64,000 nt of DNA, taken from an uncultured Opitutales bacterium. Lineage in GTDB: Bacteria; Verrucomicrobiota; Verrucomicrobiia; Opitutales; Seribacteraceae. The first letter of the stretch is position 1; the number at the start of each line of letters is the position of its first letter. The DNA lies in the NCBI GenBank assembly GCA_943789375.1, contig CALSTX010000002.1:124001-188000 (forward strand), given 5' to 3'. Both the position numbers and the translations under genes were made by a program. A model generated the notes under the pieces. That model worked only from the letters and a program-made list of their open reading frames with translations. It was not told the origin of the DNA and made no database searches. Shown here in pieces: positions 17,960-26,474 of the stretch.

Positions 17960-18502
17960 ATGAAGGTATCAATAAAAAAGCATAAGGTTCGCGAAGACAT
18001 AAAGTGGGTGATTGAGGTTAGCCACCACGGGAAAAGAAAGAGGAAATTCTTTAATACCCAAGTTGAAGCAAAACAATTTGATGTTTTATCGTGGCTAGGG
18101 GATAAGGAAAAAAAGGAGCCTGCTGGTAACAGGACGATCCTATCTGTTGCCTTTGATTTATATATGAATGACTATTCAAAGAGAAATAGGAATGAGTACA
18201 AGATCAGGCAGAAGGGTTATGATACGACATATGACCGAGTGAGTAAGTTCATTAACTGGTTTGGAGCGGAGAGAAAAGTTTCAGATGTAAAAACTGAGGA
18301 TTGGCATAATTATCTAGAGTCCGGCAACTGGAGTCACAAAACAAAGCTAGGGTATGGAGGTGCAGTTAAGATATTTCTAGCTTGGTGCGGATCCAAGGGA
18401 TTAGGTCAGTTGAAAGAAAACTGGTACTCCACCGTCAATAAGGAGTTGATTATAGAGCAAAAGCAAAAGATACTTTTTCTATTTCAGACAAATTTCACTT
18501 GA
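17960..18502 (+). pseudogene. Tyrosine recombinase, N-terminal half only (unit 2)
   Basis: A 180-codon open frame that ends abruptly. It contains the N-terminal arm-binding-like region (IKKHKVREDIKWVIEVSHHG, KRKRKFFNTQVEAKQFD) and the core-binding SAM-like domain (TTYDRVSKFINWFGAERKVS, VKTEDWHNYLESGNWSHKTK), matching copy A. Related integrases continue for another 150-200 residues with the catalytic R-H-R-Y domain, which is absent. The sequence switches after ENWYSTVNKEL to unrelated codons and a stop, so the 3' half was deleted or replaced. The truncated protein could bind DNA but cannot recombine it. Confidence 0.85.
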
Positions 18503-18533
18503 GTGCCCAATATATTTTAATAATTATACAAAT

Positions 18534-19864
18534 ATGAAGAAAATTTTAATTTTTTTGTTTTACAGTATTACTCAGTTTTCGCTTGTTTACGCCCAGTATG
18601 CCCCGGATAGTTTATCTGGTACTAAAGCTAACTTTGATTTTACTTTAGAAGGTGAAAATATAAGTATTGATTTCTACAATATTGATGATTTTGCATCATT
18701 TGGTGAACATGGTCATATAGGCGAATGGGGAGGATCGTGGTACACTTGGGAAAAAACTTCACCCAATACTGGTACTCTTAAAATGGCGGAGCACGGACCC
18801 TTTACAACTGGATTTACCGAAGTATTCATGACCTTTACCTCCCAGACTACAGGTACATGTATCTTAAAAGAGTATGAATATGAGGATGGTCAATTTGACC
18901 AAAGTCCAGTTATGGGATGGGAAGCAACTGGTTCATTTACCTTATTTGAAATGACTGATTCAGATGCTCTTCCTTTTGATGTTTATTTCAAAGATGATTT
19001 TAGCTCGGATAATATAAATCGAGATATTTGGCCTCAAGAACAGGAGTACGGGATTGAATTGGTCCAATCAGATGGAGCTTTGAGTCTTCAAGGTACATTA
19101 ACTGACGCAGATGAGCGGTGGTACGAAATTAATGCGAATACGATACTTAAAATGTCCGAGGACTGGGTGGTAGAAGGAGAGGCTTTCTCCAATTTGCATG
19201 AGACTGAAGCAACAAATTACGGTGCTTTATTGGGGATAGATCTTGAGACAACTAAAATTGCCTTAACCGTTGATTTAAACATAGGTATATCCCCTTGGGG
19301 TATATACTCTGAAATTAATGCTCTATGATCAGGAGGCGGGCGATCATCCAAGCTTAGGAAGAGAAGAATATCAATTTCAGTCCATCACTCTTCAAGAGGG
19401 AAATAGTGGGAAATTCAGAATCCGAAATGATTCTGAGAATAAGATAATTTATGCAGAATACATGAAAAGAAGGGGACTGGACTTCTGTTTTTGAGCTAAA
19501 CTGGCAGTCAGGTTTGTTAACCCGTGCAAGTTCTAATCTCTATTCCTCATCATCTGACTTACAGCACCAATTTACAGGTTGGGTTGCTTTAGATGATTAC
19601 AATGCTAGACCCGACATTGATTTCAGAACTCCAGTAAAAGAAGAAAACGGTAATATTGAAATCCTTCCTTTGACCGCGGGTAACCTTGGTTTTCGTAACT
19701 ATTCGGTTACCAAAGGCAAGCCAGTCGCGAAAAATTGGATGTGGTTTGATCATTATCCTTGGGTTTATTCTGCTGAAGAAAGCAATTGGATTTATTTCTA
19801 TCCATCTAACAGCAAGCTTATGTATTTTAGTGTTAAGAATAACGCCTGGATGGAAATGAAGTAA
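18534..19864 (+). pseudogene. Secreted beta-rich protein with C-terminal WMWFDHYPW domain, two frameshifts
   Basis: The gene starts with a clear signal peptide (KKILIFLFYSITQFSLVYA) and then APDSLSGTKANFDFTLEG, the same opening module as the two large proteins at 31.8-36.6 kb. A DVYFKDDFSSDNINRDIWP element begins a LamG-like region with WYEINANTILKMSEDWVVEG. Frameshifts near 19322 and 19472 (in a GGGG run) split it. In the other frames the sequence continues cleanly (DQEAGDHPSLGREE, GKFRIRNDSENKIIYAEYM, DWTSVFELNWQSG) to the C-terminal WMWFDHYPWVYSAEESNWIY block. Two one-base corrections give 442 aa. It is the cargo of the second integrated unit and is either decaying or misread. Confidence 0.8.
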
Positions 19865-19923
19865 TTCTTCTGGCAACAAAATGCCAACACCAGTCCAGGG
19901 GTCAGTAAATAAGCCGATCATTT

Positions 19924-19973
19924 CCTGGCTACGAGCCAGGAGGTTGGGGGTTCGACTCCCTCCGGGTGTGCCA
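19924..19973 (+). repeat. att repeat: 50-bp tRNA-Arg 3' half (right end of island)
   Basis: Matches tRNA-Arg from the anticodon stem to CCA with two adjacent differences in the anticodon loop. It lacks the 5' half, so it cannot be a functional tRNA. It is the displaced original 3' end expected at attR. Confidence 0.9.
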
Positions 19974-20088
19974 TTTTTAATAAGCCACAATCTTACTAAT
20001 AAAGCACCTCTCAGCAATTGCGGGGTATATAATTACTTACTTTATAATACTTCTTGAATACCCACATTTTCTTGGTTATTTTGGCGAA

Positions 20089-22035
20089 GTGAAAGTTGTT
20101 AGTAAAAAGCCTACGGTTTGTGTGGCTATAAGGTGGGTCCTGCTCGTAAATCTGTTGCTCGCATCACTCGCTGGGAAAGATGATCGCCCAGCCAAACCCA
20201 ATGTCATCCTGATGTTTGTTGATGATCTCGGCTGGCAGGATGTGAAGTGCTACGATATCGATAAACCTAGCCCGATGGAAACTCCCAACCTCGACGCACT
20301 TGCTAAACGGGGTGTACAATTCTGGAATGGCTACTCTCCTGCACCCACCTGTGCCCCTTCCCGCTCTGCGCTGTTAAGTGGCGTGCACCCAGCGCGAGCT
20401 CAGAAAACCCATGTTGTCGGTGGCACCCCACCGCACCCGCACCATAGTGTCGGTACTACCTTGATGGCCCCCTGGTACAGTGGGCGCATGCCTGAGACCA
20501 CATTCAACCTCGCCAAAGCAATGAAAGCAGAGGGCTACAGCACCGGCCACACTGGCAAGTGGCACATTGCCGTGGAGCACCACGCATTTCCCCAGCCGAT
20601 GGATATCGGCTTCGACTTCACCACCCACCAAGCAGGCTGTAATACCCGAGGAGTACAAAGTGGCATGCGAAACCGTCTCGATGGATTTGCCACCAACGCC
20701 AAAAACGACCCTTATCGCCTAGATCAAAACGGTTTCGCCAGAGACATCGTCACCACCGAGGCCATCAATTTCATTGACGATCACAAAGAAGAGCCCGTCT
20801 TTCTCTACTACGCCACTTGGCTGGTGCACACGCCCATTCAAATCAGGAGCAAACGTCTACTGGAGAAATACTGCAAGAAACTCGGCGTAGAAATGCCTAG
20901 TGACCCGGGGAAATGGCCTCTAGAAGGTCAAAATAATCCCTACTACTGCGGCATGGTCGAGACCCTCGATTACTACGTCGGCCAAATCATCTCCCATCTC
21001 GAAGAAACTAACGATCCACGCTGGCCTGGTCATAAGCTCATTGAGAACACTTACATCATCTTCACCTCTGATAACGGCGGCATGGAAGGTGGCGGTGGCC
21101 ATGAGGTTATCACCGATAACTACCCGTTGGATAAAGGCAAAATCAACGCCAAGGAGGGCGGCACCCGTGTCCCTTTTATAATTGCCGGCCCAGGAATCAA
21201 GAAGGGTGTTCAATCCGAAGTCGTTATCAACGGGTTGGATCTCTACCCGACAATTCTATCATGGGTAGGTGCTCAGCCTAAGGAAGGTAAAATTCTCGAC
21301 GGCTCCGACCTCTCCACCATGCTCAAGACGGATGCTACCAAGGCCGAGCTCGTTGTCGATGCAGATGGCAAACCCCGCAATACCATGGTCTGGCATTTCC
21401 CTCACAGTTCCATGCAGAGTACCATCCGCATTGGCGGTTTCAAACTCATCCGCAATCATAATTACCTCTTTCACCCATCTGTTCCCCAATTTGAGCTTTA
21501 CCAACTCTATGATGAAAGCGGGAAGCGCGTCGACATCGAGGAAGCCAAAAACCTTTCCGATCAAGACCCCGAACGTGTCCAAAAAATGGATCAGTGCCTC
21601 ACTGAGATCCTCACCGAGATGGATGCCAGCCAACCGCTCTACAACATATATGGCCGCCATGTATCCGCACAATTCAAAAATTCAGCCCCCACCGCGCTCA
21701 AGCACACCCAGTCAGGAAACACCGTTACGCTTAATTACAAGGAAAACGGCACTAAGCTGCGCAAGGCTCATTTGATCTATACCAACAATCCCGGCGTACA
21801 CGAGGAAGAGTGGTTTCGCAACCCAGCAACTATCAACGCGGACAACACAGTCACTGCGATACTGCCCGCGGATGCTACCCACTACTATATCAACCTGATC
21901 GATACCAACCAAGTGCTAGTCAGTTATCCCGAGTGCCCTGACTCTCGTGCCCACAGCGAGGCAACAACCAAGGCTTTGGGCAAGAAAGCCCACAAGAGCA
22001 GTTACATCCACTTTGCGCTTCCAACCAAGCCTTAA
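20089..22035 (+). CDS. Sulfatase, Cys-type, with extra C-terminal domain
   Basis: A 648-aa exported arylsulfatase-like enzyme. GTG start, signal peptide (WVLLVNLLLASLAG), then NVILMFVDDLGWQDV (metal Asp pair), the formylglycine motif CAPSR in SPAPTCAPSRSALLSG, TGHTGKWHIA and IIFTSDNGG. The core ends near residue 530. About 110 further residues form a beta-rich domain (NTVTLNYKENGTKLRKAHLI onward). It should hydrolyse sulfate esters of marine glycans after conversion of the Cys to formylglycine. Base composition is visibly richer in G+C than every neighbour, and the gene starts 116 bp beyond the right att repeat, so recent acquisition is likely. No partner glycosidase lies beside it. Confidence 0.93.
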   Translation: MKVVSKKPTVCVAIRWVLLVNLLLASLAGKDDRPAKPNVILMFVDDLGWQDVKCYDIDKPSPMETPNLDALAKRGVQFWNGYSPAPTCAPSRSALLSGVHPARAQKTHVVGGTPPHPHHSVGTTLMAPWYSGRMPETTFNLAKAMKAEGYSTGHTGKWHIAVEHHAFPQPMDIGFDFTTHQAGCNTRGVQSGMRNRLDGFATNAKNDPYRLDQNGFARDIVTTEAINFIDDHKEEPVFLYYATWLVHTPIQIRSKRLLEKYCKKLGVEMPSDPGKWPLEGQNNPYYCGMVETLDYYVGQIISHLEETNDPRWPGHKLIENTYIIFTSDNGGMEGGGGHEVITDNYPLDKGKINAKEGGTRVPFIIAGPGIKKGVQSEVVINGLDLYPTILSWVGAQPKEGKILDGSDLSTMLKTDATKAELVVDADGKPRNTMVWHFPHSSMQSTIRIGGFKLIRNHNYLFHPSVPQFELYQLYDESGKRVDIEEAKNLSDQDPERVQKMDQCLTEILTEMDASQPLYNIYGRHVSAQFKNSAPTALKHTQSGNTVTLNYKENGTKLRKAHLIYTNNPGVHEEEWFRNPATINADNTVTAILPADATHYYINLIDTNQVLVSYPECPDSRAHSEATTKALGKKAHKSSYIHFALPTKP

Positions 22036-22322
22036 TAAAGTTTATCTAGCTTTCTCCACATTGAATCTTACAGCTCCCCACCAGCTTCTGAGCACATGGA
22101 GTTACAAAATATTGCTATTCTGAACTTACTACCACACTACATCTTTGTGGATCAATATTTCCACTCTCAAATCTCTAATTTGGCAGTCTCAGCTCAACCG
22201 CCTCTAACCCTTGTAACAAAGAAGTTAAGGGGCTTGTTTTTTGCTACAAGACTTTGAAACCGATTGCAACCAGATGGTTGATTAACAGAAAATTGTAAAC
22301 CCAGACTGAGCACACAATTATT

Positions 22323-23864
22323 TCAGCTTTCCCTTGAATCTTTTTTATCAACTGAATTGTCTTTTTGCTCAGACTCAGATCCGGGCTTTTCAAGATCAAC
22401 ATCCACACTTTTCGGTATTTCAGAGCTGGGCTTAATTAAATTCTCAACCTTTACTGCTCCACCTTTTGTAGTGTCTTCGGTGGAGGTATTAGCTTTTTGG
22501 GGCAGAGGGCTATTATCTGAAGAAGACACTTTATTTTGGGTCTTTGTTTCGCCTAGTTTCGTGCCCTCTTTTCCAACTCCATCCTCAACTTTTTCTTTTT
22601 CCCCAATAGTAGGATCAACTTCTTTTGTTTTCTTTTCCTCGTCTTGGGATGCCTTTTTAACCGAATTATCCGCAATAGTCTCTGCATTTTTACCGTCCTT
22701 TTCAGGTGTAGATGGAGAATCTTTAGTGGGAGTTTTAAAAGCGTCAGCAGGTTTTGCTACTTTGGAGTCTTCCTGGTTTGTGCCACCTGAAGAAATTGAA
22801 GATTTTGTATCTTGTTTCTTAGGCTCGGTTTCTTTTTTACCGGAGTCCTTCTTATTAGAATCAGATAAACTTTCTTTTTTAGCCGATGAAGAGCCAGTTG
22901 GCTTGTTTAAATCTTGCTTTTTTTCCACCTCAACAGATTCATTTTTCTTTTTAACTTTCTGCAAGACTTTCTTTTTCTTGTCATCTTCGGACTTTGTTTT
23001 GGCGGCCATTTCCTTACGAGCACTTACAAAAGAAATGATACAGAGAAGAACATAAATAAACAATAATCCCGAAGTTAATAACATCGAAAGGGGTTTAAGC
23101 ATGGATGCATGGATAATCCCATAGGGTTCTCCTTTCAACCAGTTCATTTCAGCAACAGCAGTCCCAATTTTTCCCGCACTGACAATGAAACCAAATAAGC
23201 CAACGAGAACAGCCACATGCATTATGTGCTTTCGGGCTTTTTGTGCCATTTCCGCTCCTTGGGCTAAGAGAATGAGTAGCAGTCCGATGATTCCTGGTAT
23301 AAAAGCGGTCCAACTTTTTGAAAAAGTCAGTTCTTGACCTGCTTCTGGAAGGGGGGTTAGATCCACATTATCCCAATTGTTTGATGTGAGGGTGGCAGGA
23401 CCGGCATTTCCAGCTATGTTTTTGTAGATAATTCGGAGACTGGAGGAATTAACATCAATTTTGGTCCAATCAATGGAGATTTGATTCTCACTGCCTGCTG
23501 AGTTGTACCTTTCGGATTCAAGAAGCAAGCCTTTCATGGTTTCCCCACGGGAAGAGGCGTACCAAAACGAATGCAAATCGTTGTCATTTGCCCCGTTTTC
23601 AGTGGCAAAATTCTTCTGGGAGGCGACTCGGGCATGGTCCTCGTTAAGTTTGTGGGCAATCCACCAAACATTTTCACCAGCGGATTCTGGGCAAGGGATG
23701 AAATCTAGTACATGCTTGTCAACTCCATCCGAGAGAACGAATGAGGCATTACTCGCAAGAGGACCTTTTAGTTTTAAGGTCAAACCGGGATCTTGTACGA
23801 GATATCCGATTAGACCTGTAAGGACAAGAAAACCTCCTATTATAAAAGTTGGAACTTTAATCAT
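22323..23864 (-). CDS. Membrane protein with long charged low-complexity tail
   Basis: A 513-aa protein. One N-terminal membrane helix (TFIIGGFLVLTGLIGYLV) precedes an extracytoplasmic domain of about 165 residues (ENVWWIAHKLNEDHARVAS). Three more helices follow (FIPGIIGLLLILLAQGA, MHVAVLVGLFGFIVSAGKI, LSMLLTSGLLFIYVLLCII). From about residue 285 to the end it is a Lys/Glu/Ser/Asp-rich disordered tail of some 230 residues (VLQKVKKKNESVEVEKKQD and similar), probably cytoplasmic. I recognise no family, and the tail could tether or bind other proteins. It is divergent from clpS across 110 bp. Confidence 0.75.
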   Translation of the reverse strand: MIKVPTFIIGGFLVLTGLIGYLVQDPGLTLKLKGPLASNASFVLSDGVDKHVLDFIPCPESAGENVWWIAHKLNEDHARVASQKNFATENGANDNDLHSFWYASSRGETMKGLLLESERYNSAGSENQISIDWTKIDVNSSSLRIIYKNIAGNAGPATLTSNNWDNVDLTPLPEAGQELTFSKSWTAFIPGIIGLLLILLAQGAEMAQKARKHIMHVAVLVGLFGFIVSAGKIGTAVAEMNWLKGEPYGIIHASMLKPLSMLLTSGLLFIYVLLCIISFVSARKEMAAKTKSEDDKKKKVLQKVKKKNESVEVEKKQDLNKPTGSSSAKKESLSDSNKKDSGKKETEPKKQDTKSSISSGGTNQEDSKVAKPADAFKTPTKDSPSTPEKDGKNAETIADNSVKKASQDEEKKTKEVDPTIGEKEKVEDGVGKEGTKLGETKTQNKVSSSDNSPLPQKANTSTEDTTKGGAVKVENLIKPSSEIPKSVDVDLEKPGSESEQKDNSVDKKDSRES

Positions 23865-23974
23865 ATATTATACTAAATTGATTTTCGTGATTTCAGGCAA
23901 GCTCGTATCCTCGGCAAAGGTAGAAAAATGAGCTTTGTTATTTGATCGTTTTAGCATAGTTTGTGAAGTAAATT

Positions 23975-24268
23975 ATGAGTCTATCCCTACCCATACCAGA
24001 GCTCAAAGAAAAGCTAGAGGAAGAGCTTGATACATCCAAACCCTGGAAGGTAATCGTTCTGAATGATCCTGTAAACTTAATGAGTTATGTGGTGATGGTC
24101 TTTAGAAAAATTTTTGGTTTCAATGAGACGAAGGCAAACAAGCACATGATGGAAGTCCATGAATTAGGAAAGTCCGTCCTGTGGACTGGAGAGCGTGAAC
24201 AAGCAGAAAGTTATGTGTACCAACTTCAAAGGTGGAAATTACAGACAATCATGGAAGTAGATGATTGA
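23975..24268 (+). CDS. clpS: ATP-dependent Clp protease adaptor ClpS
   Basis: A 97-aa adaptor that passes N-degron substrates to ClpAP. The core KVIVLNDPVNLMSYVVMVFR, containing the N-D pair of the N-degron pocket, is followed by ETKANKHMMEVHELGKSVLWTGEREQAESY, with the conserved His region. A 20-residue flexible N-terminus precedes it, as in other ClpS. It overlaps the next gene by 8 bp, so the two are translationally coupled. Confidence 0.93.
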   Translation: MSLSLPIPELKEKLEEELDTSKPWKVIVLNDPVNLMSYVVMVFRKIFGFNETKANKHMMEVHELGKSVLWTGEREQAESYVYQLQRWKLQTIMEVDD

Positions 24269-24710
24269 ATTTCAACTACAGGCTGATTCCCGAATACTTC
24301 GTGCCATTCTGCCTAAAATTGAAGAGGCTTTTGCTTTAATGTCAAAGCATCCCTGGCATGTAACCTTTCCTTGCCCAACCGTTGAAGATGAGGATCTTGC
24401 CAGTGCTTGGGATGACAGCCTTGGCCAAGATTTTTCAGAAGATCGCATAGCTTTAGCAAAACTACTGAGGGGCAAGAAATTACCTCACGGTTATGTGGAA
24501 CTTGAAGAAGAGGCAGCTGAAAGTGCAGTACGAGGATTGAGCGAACTTCGACTCATTGTTCGTCAAAATTTACTGGCTGAAATTACTGATGGCCAATTAG
24601 AGAGAGGTAATTTTGATTTAGAAAAATGTAAAGGCCCAGTGAAACTTGGTTATTTCTCTTACCTTATTCTTGCAGAGATTCAGGAAAACCTGATTTCTTG
24701 TATGGGCTAG
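24261..24710 (+). CDS. DUF2017-like protein coupled to clpS
   Basis: A 149-aa soluble helical protein. In many bacteria a DUF2017 gene directly follows clpS. Length, all-helical character and position match, though no catalytic motif is visible and I assign it mainly from context plus the general pattern (EDRIALAKLLRGKK, LSELRLIVRQNLLAEIT, LGYFSYLILAEIQENLI). It may modulate N-degron turnover or stress response. Its last 4 bp overlap the convergent oxidoreductase gene. Confidence 0.6.
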   Translation: MIEFQLQADSRILRAILPKIEEAFALMSKHPWHVTFPCPTVEDEDLASAWDDSLGQDFSEDRIALAKLLRGKKLPHGYVELEEEAAESAVRGLSELRLIVRQNLLAEITDGQLERGNFDLEKCKGPVKLGYFSYLILAEIQENLISCMG

Positions 24711-26155
24711 AGATTTCTAAGAATTTGGTTATTGGCCACTGCAATCCCTCCAAGCATGGCACCTACAATGCCGACATAGCCTTGGTCAGTACCCGCAAGA
24801 AAAAGATTTTGAAAGGAAGTCGCCCCATCTCTTCTTTTTGTTGGTGACCCATAGAGTGCACCATTTTCATGGCTAGTGAATTTTTTTATAGTTCGAGGAG
24901 TAAAAGTATCTGTCATCCGGGTTTTACTTTTAAATTTGGCAACTTTCTCTTTGATTGTTGGTAAATATCGAAGACCGTTTTCAAGAATTTTACCTTCCCA
25001 TATTTTTTTTTGGCCCGCATAACTTTCTTCATTCAGTGCAGACCAAAGGCTATAGTTTGCAGGGTGGGTCACTCTCAATTTACTTTCTTGCTTCTGGTCA
25101 AGCGAAGGGAGCCCATAGTTGTTAGGAATGCAAATTACGCCAGAGTGCAAATCAACCAGTTCTTTAGGTTCATTGTAAGAAAAAGAGTCACTGTCATTAA
25201 AAAAAACTACGGTTTCATCCCAGCCCCATGCCTTTGGATGACCTTCAAAAACAGAAATTGATTCAATGATAGAAAACCTGCCAATTTCAAAATTTTTGGT
25301 TTGGGGCGGGGGTTGCAGCAGGGTTTCAGTTTCAAGCCCGCCGCAAGTGGAAATGTAATGAGTCGCGGTTAAATACTCCCCATTTTCAAGCTCGATCTTT
25401 GTGATTCTGTCTTCCTCTGCATGAACGGCTTTCACCGGCGTATTCATTTTCCTTTCAACACCCAGCTCCTTAAGTTTGGAAGTTAAAGGGTCGAGTAAGG
25501 CTCTAATTCCTTTTTCAGGCCGGGCTAAGCCTTGTTTGAAAATTGCGTCAAAAAGCATGACGAAGGTTGGGAAATCAATATCATTTTCCCTGGCCGAGCC
25601 ATAATAGCATGTGGGGCAAAGTAACATTTCCGCTAAAAGCGGATCATTCAGTTCTTCGGCTAATATATTCCGTGTTGATAATTCTTCCGCGTCAACCGAG
25701 TAGGCAGGAAAGTTTTCCATTTTGGAAAGCAAGCGGTGGAATCGTTCCTGTTCATGGGGGAAAACTCTTTCGATTTCGGAAATAAAAAAATCGAAGTTGT
25801 TGGTAAATCTTAAATCAGTGGTTCCAAAAGTAATTCTTGAACTTGTCTGTTCCTGTAGTGCCAGGGAATCTAATGGGATTCTCAATTGGCGACATAATTT
25901 AAAAAGAGGGGAGGATTTTCCAGAAGAAGGTGATGGAAAATTGGTCAAGGCATGGAGTCCCACATCAAATTTTCGTCCTCCTTTTGCATAAAAACTATTC
26001 AACCCCCCTACAATGTAATGCTTTTCGAGTAAAAGAACTTTAAGCCCAAACATACCGAGCCTAACCGCAGAAGAAAGCCCGGATAGTCCGGCACCTATGA
26101 TGATTACATCATAGTGACTGTCTGCCGTTGAATCTTTGGGCGAAACAGTCGACAA
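24707..26155 (-). CDS. FAD-dependent oxidoreductase, phytoene desaturase / CrtISO / RetSat-like
   Basis: A 482-aa flavoprotein. An N-terminal dinucleotide fold DVIIIGAGLSGLSSAVRLG with EKHYIVGGLNSFYAKGGRKF, and the C-terminal FAD-binding stretch LFLAGTDQGYVGIVGAMLGG, place it in the carotenoid desaturase/isomerase and retinol saturase superfamily. It lies 33 bp downstream of an ACP gene and in line with a ketosynthase, so it may act on an acyl or polyene chain rather than on phytoene. No phytoene synthase or other carotenoid gene is present. The exact reaction cannot be read from sequence. Confidence 0.85.
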   Translation of the reverse strand: MSTVSPKDSTADSHYDVIIIGAGLSGLSSAVRLGMFGLKVLLLEKHYIVGGLNSFYAKGGRKFDVGLHALTNFPSPSSGKSSPLFKLCRQLRIPLDSLALQEQTSSRITFGTTDLRFTNNFDFFISEIERVFPHEQERFHRLLSKMENFPAYSVDAEELSTRNILAEELNDPLLAEMLLCPTCYYGSARENDIDFPTFVMLFDAIFKQGLARPEKGIRALLDPLTSKLKELGVERKMNTPVKAVHAEEDRITKIELENGEYLTATHYISTCGGLETETLLQPPPQTKNFEIGRFSIIESISVFEGHPKAWGWDETVVFFNDSDSFSYNEPKELVDLHSGVICIPNNYGLPSLDQKQESKLRVTHPANYSLWSALNEESYAGQKKIWEGKILENGLRYLPTIKEKVAKFKSKTRMTDTFTPRTIKKFTSHENGALYGSPTKRRDGATSFQNLFLAGTDQGYVGIVGAMLGGIAVANNQILRNL

Positions 26156-26188
26156 TGTAAAAGTCCGAAATGGGTAGTTATTGTCTAC

Positions 26189-26449
26189 CTACGCAGTTGC
26201 TCCTGTTTCAAATTTAGGGAGCAAGTAATTGGCACAACTGTCAAGTGACTCGAGTTCACGGTATTCACCTTCTGGTACATCAATACCATGTTGCTTGCGA
26301 AGTTCCATGACAATGTCGAGGAAATCCATGGAATCAAGGTCAAGTTGGTCGCGTAAGCGAATTTCAGGTTTTACATCAGTAAGGACCTCATCCGGTGCGA
26401 TTTCAGCAATGATGTCTAGTACAATTTGTTTAATCTTATCCTTGTTCAT
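26189..26449 (-). CDS. Acyl carrier protein, second copy (pathway-specific)
   Basis: An 86-aa ACP with the phosphopantetheine site RDQLDLDSMDFLDIVMELRK; the attachment Ser is in DSM rather than the DSL of AcpP. It is quite different from AcpP at 13800. It lies 25 bp after a ketosynthase gene and before an oxidoreductase gene, so it most likely serves a dedicated lipid or polyene pathway rather than bulk fatty acid synthesis. Confidence 0.9.
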   Translation of the reverse strand: MNKDKIKQIVLDIIAEIAPDEVLTDVKPEIRLRDQLDLDSMDFLDIVMELRKQHGIDVPEGEYRELESLDSCANYLLPKFETGATA

Positions 26450-26474
26450 ATGTGCAATTAAGAGTCTGTATAGC

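Larger units (their letters stand above)
17799..18470. repeat. Direct repeat copy B: att, terminator and integrase start
   Basis: Second copy of the 15457-16150 block, better preserved in its coding part. Similarity stops near codon 168 of the integrase, where copy B switches to unrelated sequence. Confidence 0.85.
15457..19973. mobile_element. Tandem integrative-element remnants at tRNA-Arg
   Basis: Two adjoining units of about 2.3 and 2.2 kb lie between three copies of the tRNA-Arg 3' end. Each has the order att, terminator, inward-facing tyrosine recombinase, cargo, att. Unit 1 carries a wrecked full-length integrase, an RHH-like gene and a membrane protein. Unit 2 carries a half integrase and a secreted-protein gene. 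No replication, packaging or transfer genes are present, so both are small satellites or deletion remnants that can no longer integrate or excise by themselves. Confidence 0.8.

Noticed and set aside
19924-19973. A second tRNA-Arg gene
   Set aside because: Only the 3' half is present; there is no acceptor 5' strand or D-arm. It is an att duplicate.
22357-23055. 232-codon plus-strand open frame, Ser/Phe-rich
   Set aside because: It is exactly antisense to the low-complexity charged tail of the 513-aa membrane protein, whose composition leaves the opposite strand open.
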